DNA of 64,000 bases from Clostridiaceae bacterium (lineage in GTDB: Bacteria; Bacillota; Clostridia; Peptostreptococcales; Natronincolaceae), in the NCBI GenBank assembly GCA_018432235.1, contig JAHDLO010000018.1:62001-126000 (forward strand), read 5' to 3'. Below are positions 27,965 to 36,997 of this stretch, one piece after another. A program made the position numbers and the translations under genes. The notes beneath the pieces are model-generated. The model saw only the letters and a program-made list of their open reading frames with translations, was not told where the DNA came from and ran no database searches. Position 1 is the first letter of the stretch. Each line of letters opens with the position of its first letter.

Positions 27965-29411
27965 ATCCTTCACCCTTAAGTTCGATTTTGACCTCTGTCC
28001 CTTCTCCCAGCCTGCTATGCACCATGATTTTACCACCGTGCTCCTCTACAATATCCTTCACAATCGACAGGCCCAGACCTGCACTTCCTCTTTCTCCTCT
28101 ATTATTTTCATTAACCCTGTAAAAGGGCTGGAATATTCGATTTAAATTTTCCTCAGCTATTCCCCTTCCTGTATCCCTGACCACCAACAGAACTGTATTG
28201 CCCTCCCGCCAGGCTTCTACATCTATTGTTGAATTAACATTGCCATATTTAATGGCATTATCTAAAAGATTAATCAGCAGCTCCTTAAGCTTATTCCTGT
28301 CTCCGTTGACAATAAGACCCTCTTGAAGCCTGCAGCTGATTTCAATATTATACCGTCTTGCTTTAATCTTCATCTCATCACTGGTTCCTATTATTACATC
28401 CTTCAAGTCCAGCATTTCAAAAAAATATGGCAATTCCAAAGCTTTGTTCTTGGAAAGCTCAAGTATCGCTATTACCAATTGATTTAATCGCTTGCTTTCG
28501 TTGATAATATAAGCTGTACCCTTATCGAAAAAATCTCTGTCGGTGAAGCCATTTTCCTGCAAAACCTGTGCATAGCCCATGATAGTAGTGAGTGGTGTCT
28601 TTAGCTCATGGGTTACATTATCAAAGAAGGCCTTGCTTTGAGCTTGAACCTCTCTAAGGGTGTCTCGATCCTTTTCAATAATTTCAATCTGCCCCTTTAT
28701 TTTTTCAGCCATTATCTGAAAACGCTCCGCCAGCTGACCGATTTCATCCTTGGACTTAACAGTAATATCCAGTTGAAAATTCCCCTCTGATATTTGCTCC
28801 GACCCCTTTATCAACTGTTTAATAGGCTTTGTCAGCTGCTTAGACAATAGAAGGGCAGTTATAAAAACTAATATAAAAATAATGATGACAAGGATATTGA
28901 TTATACTTTTGAAGCTCCTGTTATAACTATAAAGCTCTGTATAATCCTTGGTGCTTCGAACAATACCTATAATGCTGCCATTGGACTCTAGTGGATATGA
29001 GAGGCTAACCAGTACCTCCTCCCCTAAATAATTTATGGCGTAGGCTGTATCACCCATGCTTGCCCGTCTAAAATCTTCATTTTCACTGGGGTTATTTGCT
29101 CTTAAGACTCCCACATCTATATCGTTAATACCATAGATCTCTACAATGCTGCCGATCTGGGGACTCAGCTCTCTGGCTATTTTTTCAGCCTCCACCTCTA
29201 GTGAAATTTTATTCATCTCAAGATTATTTATTAAAAAATATTGTCTCAGGTAAAAATCCAGATTTTTTCTAATCCCAATCATATCCTTCTCAATAATCTG
29301 TGAGGTGTTTGTATCATTTATGTTATAGGAGATCAGTAATAGGCAGGTAAAGCCTAAAAAAATAATGATGGAAAAGGGTATTAATATTTTATTTTGCAAT
29401 GAATATCTCAT
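27927..29411 (-). CDS. Sensor histidine kinase (HAMP, HisKA, HATPase)
   Basis: The 494-residue kinase has a membrane helix at about 10-30, an extracytoplasmic sensor region to about 165, a second helix, then HAMP ('LTKPIKQLIKGSEQISEGNF'), HisKA with the phospho-acceptor histidine in VTHELKTPLTT, and an ATPase domain with N box LLDNAIKYG, G1 VVRDTGRGI and G2 GSAGLGLSIV. It should phosphorylate the response regulator encoded 14 bases upstream. The divergent VanY gene is the closest likely target of the pair. Confidence 0.92.
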   Translation of the reverse strand: MRYSLQNKILIPFSIIIFLGFTCLLLISYNINDTNTSQIIEKDMIGIRKNLDFYLRQYFLINNLEMNKISLEVEAEKIARELSPQIGSIVEIYGINDIDVGVLRANNPSENEDFRRASMGDTAYAINYLGEEVLVSLSYPLESNGSIIGIVRSTKDYTELYSYNRSFKSIINILVIIIFILVFITALLLSKQLTKPIKQLIKGSEQISEGNFQLDITVKSKDEIGQLAERFQIMAEKIKGQIEIIEKDRDTLREVQAQSKAFFDNVTHELKTPLTTIMGYAQVLQENGFTDRDFFDKGTAYIINESKRLNQLVIAILELSKNKALELPYFFEMLDLKDVIIGTSDEMKIKARRYNIEISCRLQEGLIVNGDRNKLKELLINLLDNAIKYGNVNSTIDVEAWREGNTVLLVVRDTGRGIAEENLNRIFQPFYRVNENNRGERGSAGLGLSIVKDIVEEHGGKIMVHSRLGEGTEVKIELKGEGYDRKSEEKSEKA

Positions 29412-29425
29412 TTTTCTATCCTTCT

Positions 29426-30121
29426 TTACGTTATTTTATATCCAACACCAAAGACTGTTTCTATCATCGGAGTATGCTTAGAATCATCCAGCTTTTTCCT
29501 AAGCCGCTGGATATGTATATCCACGGTCCTTGTATCCCCTACAAACTCAAAGCCCCAAACCCTATCCAATAAATCCCCGCGGGTGAAAACCCTACCCTTA
29601 TTTTCTGCCAGAAAAACCAGCAGCTCATATTCCTTATTGGTCAGCTCCACTCGTTTTTTCCCTTTTAGAACCTCATGGCTTTCCTTTAGTATCTCAATTC
29701 CGTTCCCCAGCCTTATCCCTGTCGATTCCTTCTCCTCTATGGCCTCAAAGGTCAGGTCTATTCTTCTGAAAATAGCCTTTATTCTCGCAATGACCTCTCT
29801 GATTTCAAATGGCTTTGTAATATAATCATCCGCCCCCAGCTCCATTCCCAGAATTTTGTCTACGATATCTGATTTTGCCGTGAGCATGACGATTGGTATC
29901 GTGGAGTTTTTTGTAATTGCCTTGCAGATGTCATATCCGCTCATGCCTGGCAGCATTAAATCCAGAATAATCATATCGGGACAAAAGCATTTAATTTCCT
30001 CAAGGCCTTCTGCTCCTGTAGCACATATCCTTGTCATAAATCCCTCTTTATTCAAGGCATAGGATATTAGGTCGGCAATGGCCCCTTCATCCTCTATTAT
30101 AAGTATCTTTTTATTATGCAT
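29426..30121 (-). CDS. OmpR/PhoB-family response regulator
   Basis: The ATG at 30121 is preferred because GGAGGGAGG lies before it; a TTG seven codons earlier overlaps that site. The 231-residue product has a receiver domain with the phospho-acceptor aspartate in MIILDLMLPG and the conserved lysine in DYITKPFE, then a winged-helix DNA-binding domain ending 'VDIHIQRLRKKLDDSKHTP'. First gene of the regulator, kinase, propeller operon; divergent from vanY. Confidence 0.92.
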   Translation of the reverse strand: MHNKKILIIEDEGAIADLISYALNKEGFMTRICATGAEGLEEIKCFCPDMIILDLMLPGMSGYDICKAITKNSTIPIVMLTAKSDIVDKILGMELGADDYITKPFEIREVIARIKAIFRRIDLTFEAIEEKESTGIRLGNGIEILKESHEVLKGKKRVELTNKEYELLVFLAENKGRVFTRGDLLDRVWGFEFVGDTRTVDIHIQRLRKKLDDSKHTPMIETVFGVGYKIT

Positions 30122-30321
30122 TGTAATTCCTCCCTCCCCCAATCATAGCTTATTTTATTTCTTTATGTAATTCAATATCCACAAAATTTACAAATTGGAT
30201 ACAAGTTGTTTAATAACCTGATACTTCATTATCTTCCTTTGATACAAGCTGTCGCTATACTTGTCTATGAGGCAAAGAAAATTGAGATAGTGCTTCATAA
30301 AACACAAAGGAGGAGAATAAG

Positions 30322-31203
30322 ATGAAAATAAGGCATTTATTAATTATCTCAGTGCTGGGCATAACTCTGTTTACAGCCAAGGAGCATATAAGCAGTAGGG
30401 TTGATGCAACTACAGGGGAAGATAGCTTTGACAAGGCTATAAAGGAGGAGATGCTTATTAATAATGAAAAGTCTTTAAAAGATGATGAAGAATTATTGAA
30501 GGATAAAAATCAATCCAATAATAAAACAGATGTTAAGGTGGAAGACAAAGCTTCCTTTGGTAGGGACAATAATGCCTCTGACAGCATCAATAAAGACGCT
30601 GGAGGTGTAACCCCTGCTGATACTACTTCTCTCAATAGTCCTCTTGTTTTAGTGAATAAACACATAAGTCTTCCCTCCAATTATAAGCCGGAGGATTTGG
30701 TGGTACCCAATGTCAGCTTCAGCTTTTCAGGTCCTCATGAGAAGCAAAATATGCGTTCCAAGGCTGCTAAAGCTTTGGAGGAGCTGTTTAACGCCGCAGA
30801 CAAAGAGGGGATGACATTATATGCAGTCTCTGGCTTCAGATCCTATAGTAGGCAGGAGTCAGTATATAATGGCCATGTTCAAAGCCTTGGTGCTGAGGAA
30901 GCTGATAAGATAAGCGCAAAGCCCGGTCACAGTGAGCATCAGACGGGCCTGGCTATGGATATCACCAGTAGGAGTGCTGGTATGACCCTTTCAGAATCAT
31001 TTGGTGATACCCCCGAAGGCATATGGGTAGCTGAAAATGCCCATAAATTCGGTTTTATTATCAGATATCAAAAAGGCAAGGAGGATTTAACCGGCTATAG
31101 CTATGAGCCCTGGCATTTAAGATATGTTGGTATTGATGCAGCAACTGAGATTATGGAAGCTGATATCACTTTAGAGAACTATCTTGAAAAAAAGTCTATG
31201 TAA
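30322..31203 (+). CDS. VanY-type D-alanyl-D-alanine carboxypeptidase (M15B)
   Basis: The 293-residue protein has an N-terminal signal/anchor, a low-complexity charged linker (about 30-100), and a C-terminal LAS-family peptidase: 'SGFRSYSRQ', the zinc motif SEHQTGLAMD (SxHxxGxxxD, about 203-212) and EPWHLRY (about 262). It trims the terminal D-alanine of peptidoglycan stem peptides outside the cell. The start has AAAGGAGG upstream. It faces a two-component operon that probably controls it, so the group resembles a cell-wall stress module; no van ligase or racemase genes are present. Confidence 0.92.
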   Translation: MKIRHLLIISVLGITLFTAKEHISSRVDATTGEDSFDKAIKEEMLINNEKSLKDDEELLKDKNQSNNKTDVKVEDKASFGRDNNASDSINKDAGGVTPADTTSLNSPLVLVNKHISLPSNYKPEDLVVPNVSFSFSGPHEKQNMRSKAAKALEELFNAADKEGMTLYAVSGFRSYSRQESVYNGHVQSLGAEEADKISAKPGHSEHQTGLAMDITSRSAGMTLSESFGDTPEGIWVAENAHKFGFIIRYQKGKEDLTGYSYEPWHLRYVGIDAATEIMEADITLENYLEKKSM

Positions 31204-31421
31204 ATACATGGGCTTTTCTATTGTAAAGGGCGTTTTATTTATTATGGATTTTTTAGATTAAAACAAATAAAAGATTGGGTTTATTGATTCAAAAATGGTA
31301 TATTAATTTATAGTAATTTATCATTAATACCTTGTGTCGCCTAAAAAAAACCAAGCTCCGAAGGCTGCTTTTTCACACAAATATCTTTTGGGATACAATG
31401 TATTGGAGACGGAGGACCGCT

Positions 31422-32663
31422 ATGTTAGTCATATCCTTAATTGTTTCAATATCAGTCATTTTATTTCTCGTCAGCAGAAAGATAAATATCGGTTATTCAT
31501 TAATTGTCGGCTCTCTTTTATTGGCTCTTTTAAACGGACGAGACCTGTCAAGATTCATTCAAATAGCCTTATTTACGATTACAGAGACAGCAACTATTTC
31601 ATTGACCCTCACCATAGCATTAATTGCCCTTCTAGCACATGTATTAGATAGGTATGTCATATTAGACAGAATGATTGCTGCACTTGAAAAGCTATTGGGC
31701 AGTACAAAGAACACCCTACTGGTGGCTCCCGCTATTATGGGTACTCTAACAGTATATGGTGGCGCACTTATGTCATGCCCCATGGTGGGTAGCCTTGGCG
31801 ATAGGCTCTCTATCTCCAATGATAGGAAAGCCGCTATTAATCTATTATTTCGACATGCCCTCTATTTTGTGTTTCCCCTTTCCTCCAACATCATATTAGC
31901 ATCGCAGCTGGGGGATTTCAAGGTTTTCGATTTCATAAAGCTGCAGTTTCCAATAGCGATAGCACTATATATGCTTGGCTATTTCTTTTTACTCAGAGAG
32001 TTTAAGGATAAAAAAAGAGAGAAAATAAGCAGTAAGCTTTATATCAGAGCAATAGGTGAATTTCTCCTCTATTCCTCACCCATATTGGTGAGCCTGATAG
32101 GTGCGATGCTATTTGACCTTTCCTTTAATATTTCTATCTGTATCGGAATCCTAATTAGTATTGCAATCAATCAATACGATAAAAGGCATAACGAAGAATA
32201 CAATACTAATGAAAGCCCAATTATCACTATTTATAAGGGGATCAAGTTTCCCTTGATCATTACTATTTTAGGTATTATGCTGTACAAAAACACTGTAAAT
32301 GACATTGATGAGGTTCTGCTGTTTTTAAATGGTCTGCTGGAGAAGGGGCTGCCCATTGAGTTGCTAATCATTATAGCCGCAGGCATTATATGCCTCCCCC
32401 TTGCTTCCATGAATCCAGGAATAGCAATACTATATCCAATGATATTGCCCCTGGCACCAACCTATGAGACGAAGCTTTTATATGCCATGTTTATATATAC
32501 CAGTGCCTTTGTATTTTACTTTATTTCACCCCTCCATCTGTGTCAGGTGCTGACGTTGGATTATTTTAAAGTGAAAATGAATGCCTTATATCGGCAATAC
32601 CTTTATGTCCTGCCCTTGACCTTTATGGTTATGGTAGCAATATATACCCTAGTGGGGATATAA
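31422..32663 (+). CDS. DUF401-family permease
   Basis: The ATG at 31422 is chosen because GGAGG lies six bases upstream; the frame is open from 31332 but without a ribosome site. The 413-residue product has about ten membrane helices with the DUF401 landmark 'GTLTVYGGALMSCPMVGSL' and a C-terminal mirror segment 'PLASMNPGIAILYPMILPLAP'. The family is related to anion/citrate-type (IT superfamily) transporters and its substrate is unknown. It follows VanY by about 220 bases and is probably a separate unit. Confidence 0.8.
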   Translation: MLVISLIVSISVILFLVSRKINIGYSLIVGSLLLALLNGRDLSRFIQIALFTITETATISLTLTIALIALLAHVLDRYVILDRMIAALEKLLGSTKNTLLVAPAIMGTLTVYGGALMSCPMVGSLGDRLSISNDRKAAINLLFRHALYFVFPLSSNIILASQLGDFKVFDFIKLQFPIAIALYMLGYFFLLREFKDKKREKISSKLYIRAIGEFLLYSSPILVSLIGAMLFDLSFNISICIGILISIAINQYDKRHNEEYNTNESPIITIYKGIKFPLIITILGIMLYKNTVNDIDEVLLFLNGLLEKGLPIELLIIIAAGIICLPLASMNPGIAILYPMILPLAPTYETKLLYAMFIYTSAFVFYFISPLHLCQVLTLDYFKVKMNALYRQYLYVLPLTFMVMVAIYTLVGI

Positions 32664-32671
32664 TAAAAAAC

Positions 32672-32714
32672 CAAGGCCTTGCAGCGTATCAAACAATACG
32701 TGAAAGGACTTGGT
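32672..32714 (-). terminator. Terminator of the U32 peptidase gene (convergent)
   Basis: ACCAAG (32672-32677) pairs with CTTGGT (32709-32714) with further pairing inside (CGTAT/ATACG), followed on the minus strand by TTTTTTA. It lies between convergent stops at 32663 and 32759. Confidence 0.75.
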
Positions 32715-32758
32715 GCTGCTGTAACGAAGAGGATGAGGACTTTTCAACCTTCTAGGTT

Positions 32759-35212
32759 TTATTCTACACCACGATAATAATGCCCCCTAGTAAAGCCCCC
32801 TATCTTAATAAAGCGTGGAAAGACTTCATTTATTTTCTCATTATGCGCTAGGGCCACCAGCTGCTTTTCTAAAAGCTCAAAAATCTCTTTAATTTCAGCT
32901 TCCTTCTCATCTGTAAAATCCAATCGGTAACTGCTTATTAGCATCTTTTGCAGGTCATTGAGCTTATCCAGCATAAATAGTGGCTGAGAGTTTAAAAATA
33001 TTGTTCTACCCCAGCAATCCTTGGCAAATTGGAAGGTCATTTGCTTTGCATCCTTGATTCCCCAATGATATTTATAAGGGGGGTAGGTGCATGCTTGGCA
33101 TTGATCATTACACTGTCCTTTATCCTTCAATGGGCAGTGCTCCATCGTCATCACCTGCAATTTCCCATATATGATGGCTTCAGCCTCTATATCACTGTAT
33201 TCCAGTCGATGCATCGTCTTTAAATCCAGCTCTGGTGAGGCGATAGCACCGATGGCCCCCATGTCCTGTAAAAAGGCTATGCTATAGCTATTCATAGCAT
33301 TTAAAGACATATCTGCAATTACCGGGATTTCAAGAACTCTTTTAGCATAATTCAACATGCCGATATCTCCCGCTAGAATGCCATCTGGCCTTATATCAGC
33401 CAGCCTGACCTCAAGCCTTTTATAATCGACATTTTTCATAATCCCTGAGGTTCTAAGGTAGATGGGGACTCCAGCCTCTCGACAAAGGGCTGTGGCCTCC
33501 TGAAGTGTATTGATATCGCCATAGTAAATACGAGCTATCTTCTTACCTAAGACCACTTTTAATTGTGGTAATGTATCGACCTTAACAGTGATTATGCATT
33601 GATGTGGCTTTAGCGGTTCCATCGATGCTTTTAATAAGGAAGGCAGCTTCCTTGCTTCCCCTATAGGCTCTCTATGATTTCTGTTTTCCCTGAGTACATT
33701 GAGCTTTTCAATTGCATCCCTTCTCAGCCCATTAATAATAGACAGAGGAACTGCTATCCCATCCTCTAATGCTACTCGAACCTCATCAAAGGTATAAGGG
33801 GTATTCCCCAGCTTATTTAGATTTTCCATTAGCTTCTCTCTAGTTAAAGAAAGCTTTATGGCCCTTTCAACAAGATGCTCCGACTCTACAAATACAGTAT
33901 TATTTTCATTATCCCATAGCATTAGCTGGATAGGCTTCCCTTCGAATAGCTTAATATCGCCATTTATAGCTATCTTTTTGGCTTCTATATTATTATCATA
34001 GGTTTTTTCTAAATTCTTCATTAGGCTAATGTCCAGGGTTTTAAAAACCTCGTCTCCTATAGACACAGCCCCCTTAATTTCTATTTCAACAACCTGTCCC
34101 TTTTCTGCCTGCTTTACGACTTCATTATCTACAAATAGACCCACGACTGTCCCGCCGGTATCGGAGGTTTTTGGTCCCCAGACTTCTATGCCATCCCCTG
34201 CAGAAAGCTTTGACAATAGCTTCAGCTTGATTCTATTTTTTCTTGGATTGTAATCCATAACTGTTCCCAATAGGATTCCTCTGTTGTTAGGCTTCTCTAC
34301 ATTAACAATCTCTTCCCTAGGACTCCCCAGTATATAGCCCTTTGTAAATCTCCTATTGAACATTTGGGCCATTTCCTGTTGAAGATCAGGACTTCTTAAA
34401 GACTTACCCTCAGTCAGATAGTGATCAATTGCCCTTCTGTAGGCACCTACTATTGAAGCAACATATTGGGGCTTTTTCATTCTGCCCTCTATCTTAAAGG
34501 AGGTAACGCCACTGTCAATGATTGAGCCAATCTCATCAAAAGTATTCAAATCCCTCATGCTGATGTGATAAAGCTCTCTATTACCATTTTCCCCCTTGTT
34601 GGAAACCAGCTGATAGGCCTTCCTGCAGGGCTGAGCACAGCGTCCTCTGTTGCCGCTTCTGCCTCCTATAAAGCTGCTCATTAGGCATTGACCTGAATAG
34701 GATACGCATAGGGCGCCATGCACGAAGGCCTCCAGCTCCATTCCGGTCTTTTCCTTTATTTCTTTTATTTCTGCCAAGGTTAACTCTCTTGCCAAAACCA
34801 CCCGTTTTACACCCAGCTCCTTTATGGCCTGAACACCAAGGGTATTATGCAAAGTCATCTGAGTGCTGCAATGAAGCTCAAAATCGGGATAAGCCTCTCT
34901 AATTATCTTTAACACCCCTAAGTCCTGTACGATCAGAGCATCGACATCTATACTATAAAGGAAGCCAACATAGTCAAGAAGCTTCTCCAGCTCACTGTCC
35001 TTCAGCAGGGTATTTACAGTCACATACACCTTCATCCCTCGAATATGCGAATAGCTAACGGCCTCCTTCAGGGTATCTCTGTCAAAATTTGAGGCATAGG
35101 CTCTGGCATTGAAGTCTGTGCCCCCCAAGTATACAGCATCCGCTCCGTTTTGCAGAGCTGCCTTCAGGGCTTCATAGCTTCCAGCTGGAGCTAATAATTC
35201 TATGTTTTGCAT
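32759..35212 (-). CDS. U32-family peptidase/hydroxylase-like protein with DUF3656
   Basis: The 817-residue protein begins with the U32 hallmark 'LLAPAGSYEALKAALQNGADAVYLGG', continues with the iron-sulfur-like cysteine cluster in 'GALCVSYSGQCLMSSFIGGR' and 'GRCAQPCRKAY', and has DUF3656 plus a second U32-like half ('CPLKDKGQCNDQCQAC'). Relatives such as RlhA and TrhP hydroxylate RNA rather than cut protein, so an RNA-modifying role is likelier than proteolysis. In Clostridia it commonly sits beside zapA, pheT and pheS, as here. Confidence 0.87.
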   Translation of the reverse strand: MQNIELLAPAGSYEALKAALQNGADAVYLGGTDFNARAYASNFDRDTLKEAVSYSHIRGMKVYVTVNTLLKDSELEKLLDYVGFLYSIDVDALIVQDLGVLKIIREAYPDFELHCSTQMTLHNTLGVQAIKELGVKRVVLARELTLAEIKEIKEKTGMELEAFVHGALCVSYSGQCLMSSFIGGRSGNRGRCAQPCRKAYQLVSNKGENGNRELYHISMRDLNTFDEIGSIIDSGVTSFKIEGRMKKPQYVASIVGAYRRAIDHYLTEGKSLRSPDLQQEMAQMFNRRFTKGYILGSPREEIVNVEKPNNRGILLGTVMDYNPRKNRIKLKLLSKLSAGDGIEVWGPKTSDTGGTVVGLFVDNEVVKQAEKGQVVEIEIKGAVSIGDEVFKTLDISLMKNLEKTYDNNIEAKKIAINGDIKLFEGKPIQLMLWDNENNTVFVESEHLVERAIKLSLTREKLMENLNKLGNTPYTFDEVRVALEDGIAVPLSIINGLRRDAIEKLNVLRENRNHREPIGEARKLPSLLKASMEPLKPHQCIITVKVDTLPQLKVVLGKKIARIYYGDINTLQEATALCREAGVPIYLRTSGIMKNVDYKRLEVRLADIRPDGILAGDIGMLNYAKRVLEIPVIADMSLNAMNSYSIAFLQDMGAIGAIASPELDLKTMHRLEYSDIEAEAIIYGKLQVMTMEHCPLKDKGQCNDQCQACTYPPYKYHWGIKDAKQMTFQFAKDCWGRTIFLNSQPLFMLDKLNDLQKMLISSYRLDFTDEKEAEIKEIFELLEKQLVALAHNEKINEVFPRFIKIGGFTRGHYYRGVE

Positions 35213-35420
35213 TCATCTAACAACCTTTCATCATGTAATATGCTGTATTTATATAATCGCTTATGTTTTTGCTCAAATAAAAAAGTAGCAATATTATTAT
35301 ATCACCACTTTTCCAAAAAAAATTATTTATTCTTGTTTCATGTGTTTGTTTGTTACTGCCAATCATTGCGCTATAATGTACCTCTTAAATTCTGTTCTCA
35401 GTTTAAAACCCTATACATCA

Positions 35421-35981
35421 CTATTTGACTAGTAATATGGAAGTTAAGACTTGTCCAGAATCAATATCAAATATTGTAATTACATAATTACCTGGTTTAA
35501 CATTTTCATTCAACTCCCATGTCCATGTGACTTCACCATTCTCTCCTGCCTCTTTATCTTCTAGCTTTTCCATGGAAGGATCTGCTATAAATATAGAATA
35601 TCTTGCTTTAGGAGCACCAGCTATAGTAACACTAGCTTCGGAACCTGCAGAAATTGGACTGGTGATACTAATTAGTTTTATGGTTCTGGCATCAGTATTC
35701 TTTGGAGCTTCCTCCTGCTGTTTGGTTTTATCCTTTAATGTCGCTGTATTGGTATCTTGTATCCATCCTACTTCCATACCTAACATTTCTGCTATGGTTC
35801 TCAAAGGCACATATGTGGTTCCGTTAAAAACGATATTATCTGCTATTACCTTATTACCATTTACCTCAATATTCACCGAATTAAAGAGAACGTCGATGGT
35901 CGTAGAAGCAAAGACTCCTGTTACTAATAAAATGCTGATTATGAATCCTGAAACCAAACCTTTTAAATATTGTTTACTCAT
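35421..35981 (-). CDS. Exported protein with copper-amine-oxidase-N domain and Ig-like C-terminus
   Basis: The ATG at 35981 is chosen because TTAGGAGGG precedes it; the frame also opens at 36035 without a site. The 186-residue product has a signal peptide ('FIISILLVTGVFAS'), one copper amine oxidase N-terminal repeat ('TYVPLRTIAEMLGMEVGW') and a C-terminal beta-sandwich-like region ('ITSPISAGSEASVTIAGAP'). It should be a secreted or wall-associated protein. It sits between the U32 and zapA genes but seems to be its own unit. Confidence 0.78.
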   Translation of the reverse strand: MSKQYLKGLVSGFIISILLVTGVFASTTIDVLFNSVNIEVNGNKVIADNIVFNGTTYVPLRTIAEMLGMEVGWIQDTNTATLKDKTKQQEEAPKNTDARTIKLISITSPISAGSEASVTIAGAPKARYSIFIADPSMEKLEDKEAGENGEVTWTWELNENVKPGNYVITIFDIDSGQVLTSILLVK

Positions 35982-36138
35982 ATGTATCCCTCCTAATCTA
36001 GATTTATCTATATTATGATAACATAAACTCATCACAATAGGGAGATTATAACATTATTGTAATATTAATGTAATTTTACTGTAATAATCAGATTAAAATT
36101 TTCCGATAAGTAGTGACTGATTCTGAGAAACAACAGAA

Positions 36139-36164
36139 AAGCCACCGGATTTCTCCAGTAGCTT
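36139..36164 (-). terminator. Terminator of zapA
   Basis: AAGCCACCGG (36139-36148) pairs with CCAGTAGCTT (36155-36164), counting G-U pairs, around a six-base loop, followed by TTTTC on the minus strand. Confidence 0.7.
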
Positions 36165-36193
36165 AAAAGTGATAATGCTATAGGTAGGTATCA

Positions 36194-36754
36194 CTATCTT
36201 TTCTTGTAAGGGTACTTCTCCTCTGACTGCTGAACAAAGCCCTCCAGCTGCTTCCTTGCCTCCACTAGCTTAATCTGGTTTTCAAACAATTTATTCTGAA
36301 GATCGTTGATGATTTCCTCTGCCTTTTTTAGGTCTAAGTCCTTAGCCTCCAACTGCTGATTAAGCTCTTGATAGCTATCCTGACGAGACTCTTGATGGGA
36401 CACTATTCTGGACAGCTCCTCCTCCAACACTGTGCAGGCAGCCTCCTTTTCACCCAGCTGCTTCAGAGCCAGATGCAATTCTTCCTTAACCTTGTCTAAT
36501 TCCTTTAAGGGGGCAACTGATTGATTCAGCAAGCCATCATGCTCTTCCTTCAGCTTTAGATAAAGATCAGCTATATTGATGGAGGTCAGAACAGCAATCA
36601 TTGAGGTGCTTAATCGATTATTTCCAGCGGCAACTTCTTCCATTTTTTCGTCTACAAAATTACCCACCTTTAATAGGTACTCCTTTGATTCAGTACCTGC
36701 GATGGGGTATTCTTGCCCATTAATTTTGATTAGTACTTTATTTCTCCGTTGCAT
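36194..36754 (-). CDS. zapA: Cell division protein ZapA
   Basis: The 186 residues start with the ZapA domain ('VLIKINGQEYPIAGTESKEY', then 'VDEKMEEVA' and 'TSINIADLYLKLKEE'). ZapA binds FtsZ and stabilises the Z ring in the cytoplasm. Here the domain is followed by a coiled coil of about 100 residues rich in Glu, Gln and Lys, longer than in typical ZapA but common in Clostridia. It lies downstream of pheT on the same strand. Confidence 0.88.
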   Translation of the reverse strand: MQRRNKVLIKINGQEYPIAGTESKEYLLKVGNFVDEKMEEVAAGNNRLSTSMIAVLTSINIADLYLKLKEEHDGLLNQSVAPLKELDKVKEELHLALKQLGEKEAACTVLEEELSRIVSHQESRQDSYQELNQQLEAKDLDLKKAEEIINDLQNKLFENQIKLVEARKQLEGFVQQSEEKYPYKKR

Positions 36755-36997
36755 ATAACTAAACAGCCCCTTTTAAATCCAAAAATAATTCTCGTATAAA
36801 TACTTTCTTTATAAACTAGCTTTTTCCTGCCTGCAGCAATCAATTTGCATATTTTTTTTGCAATATCCCCGAAATTCAGTCCAAAGTCACAGGATTATAG
36901 CAGATAAGGTGGAGATCACTCTCCACCCCTGTTTATTCTTAGAAATGCCCATTTAATTTCCATTGAAACGAGTATTGAGAGGAAGCCATTGTTGCTT

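Noticed and set aside
35213..35420. Plus-strand 73-residue ORF between the U32 and copper-amine-oxidase-N genes
   Set aside because: No ribosome site and low-complexity AT-rich translation; the stretch looks non-coding.
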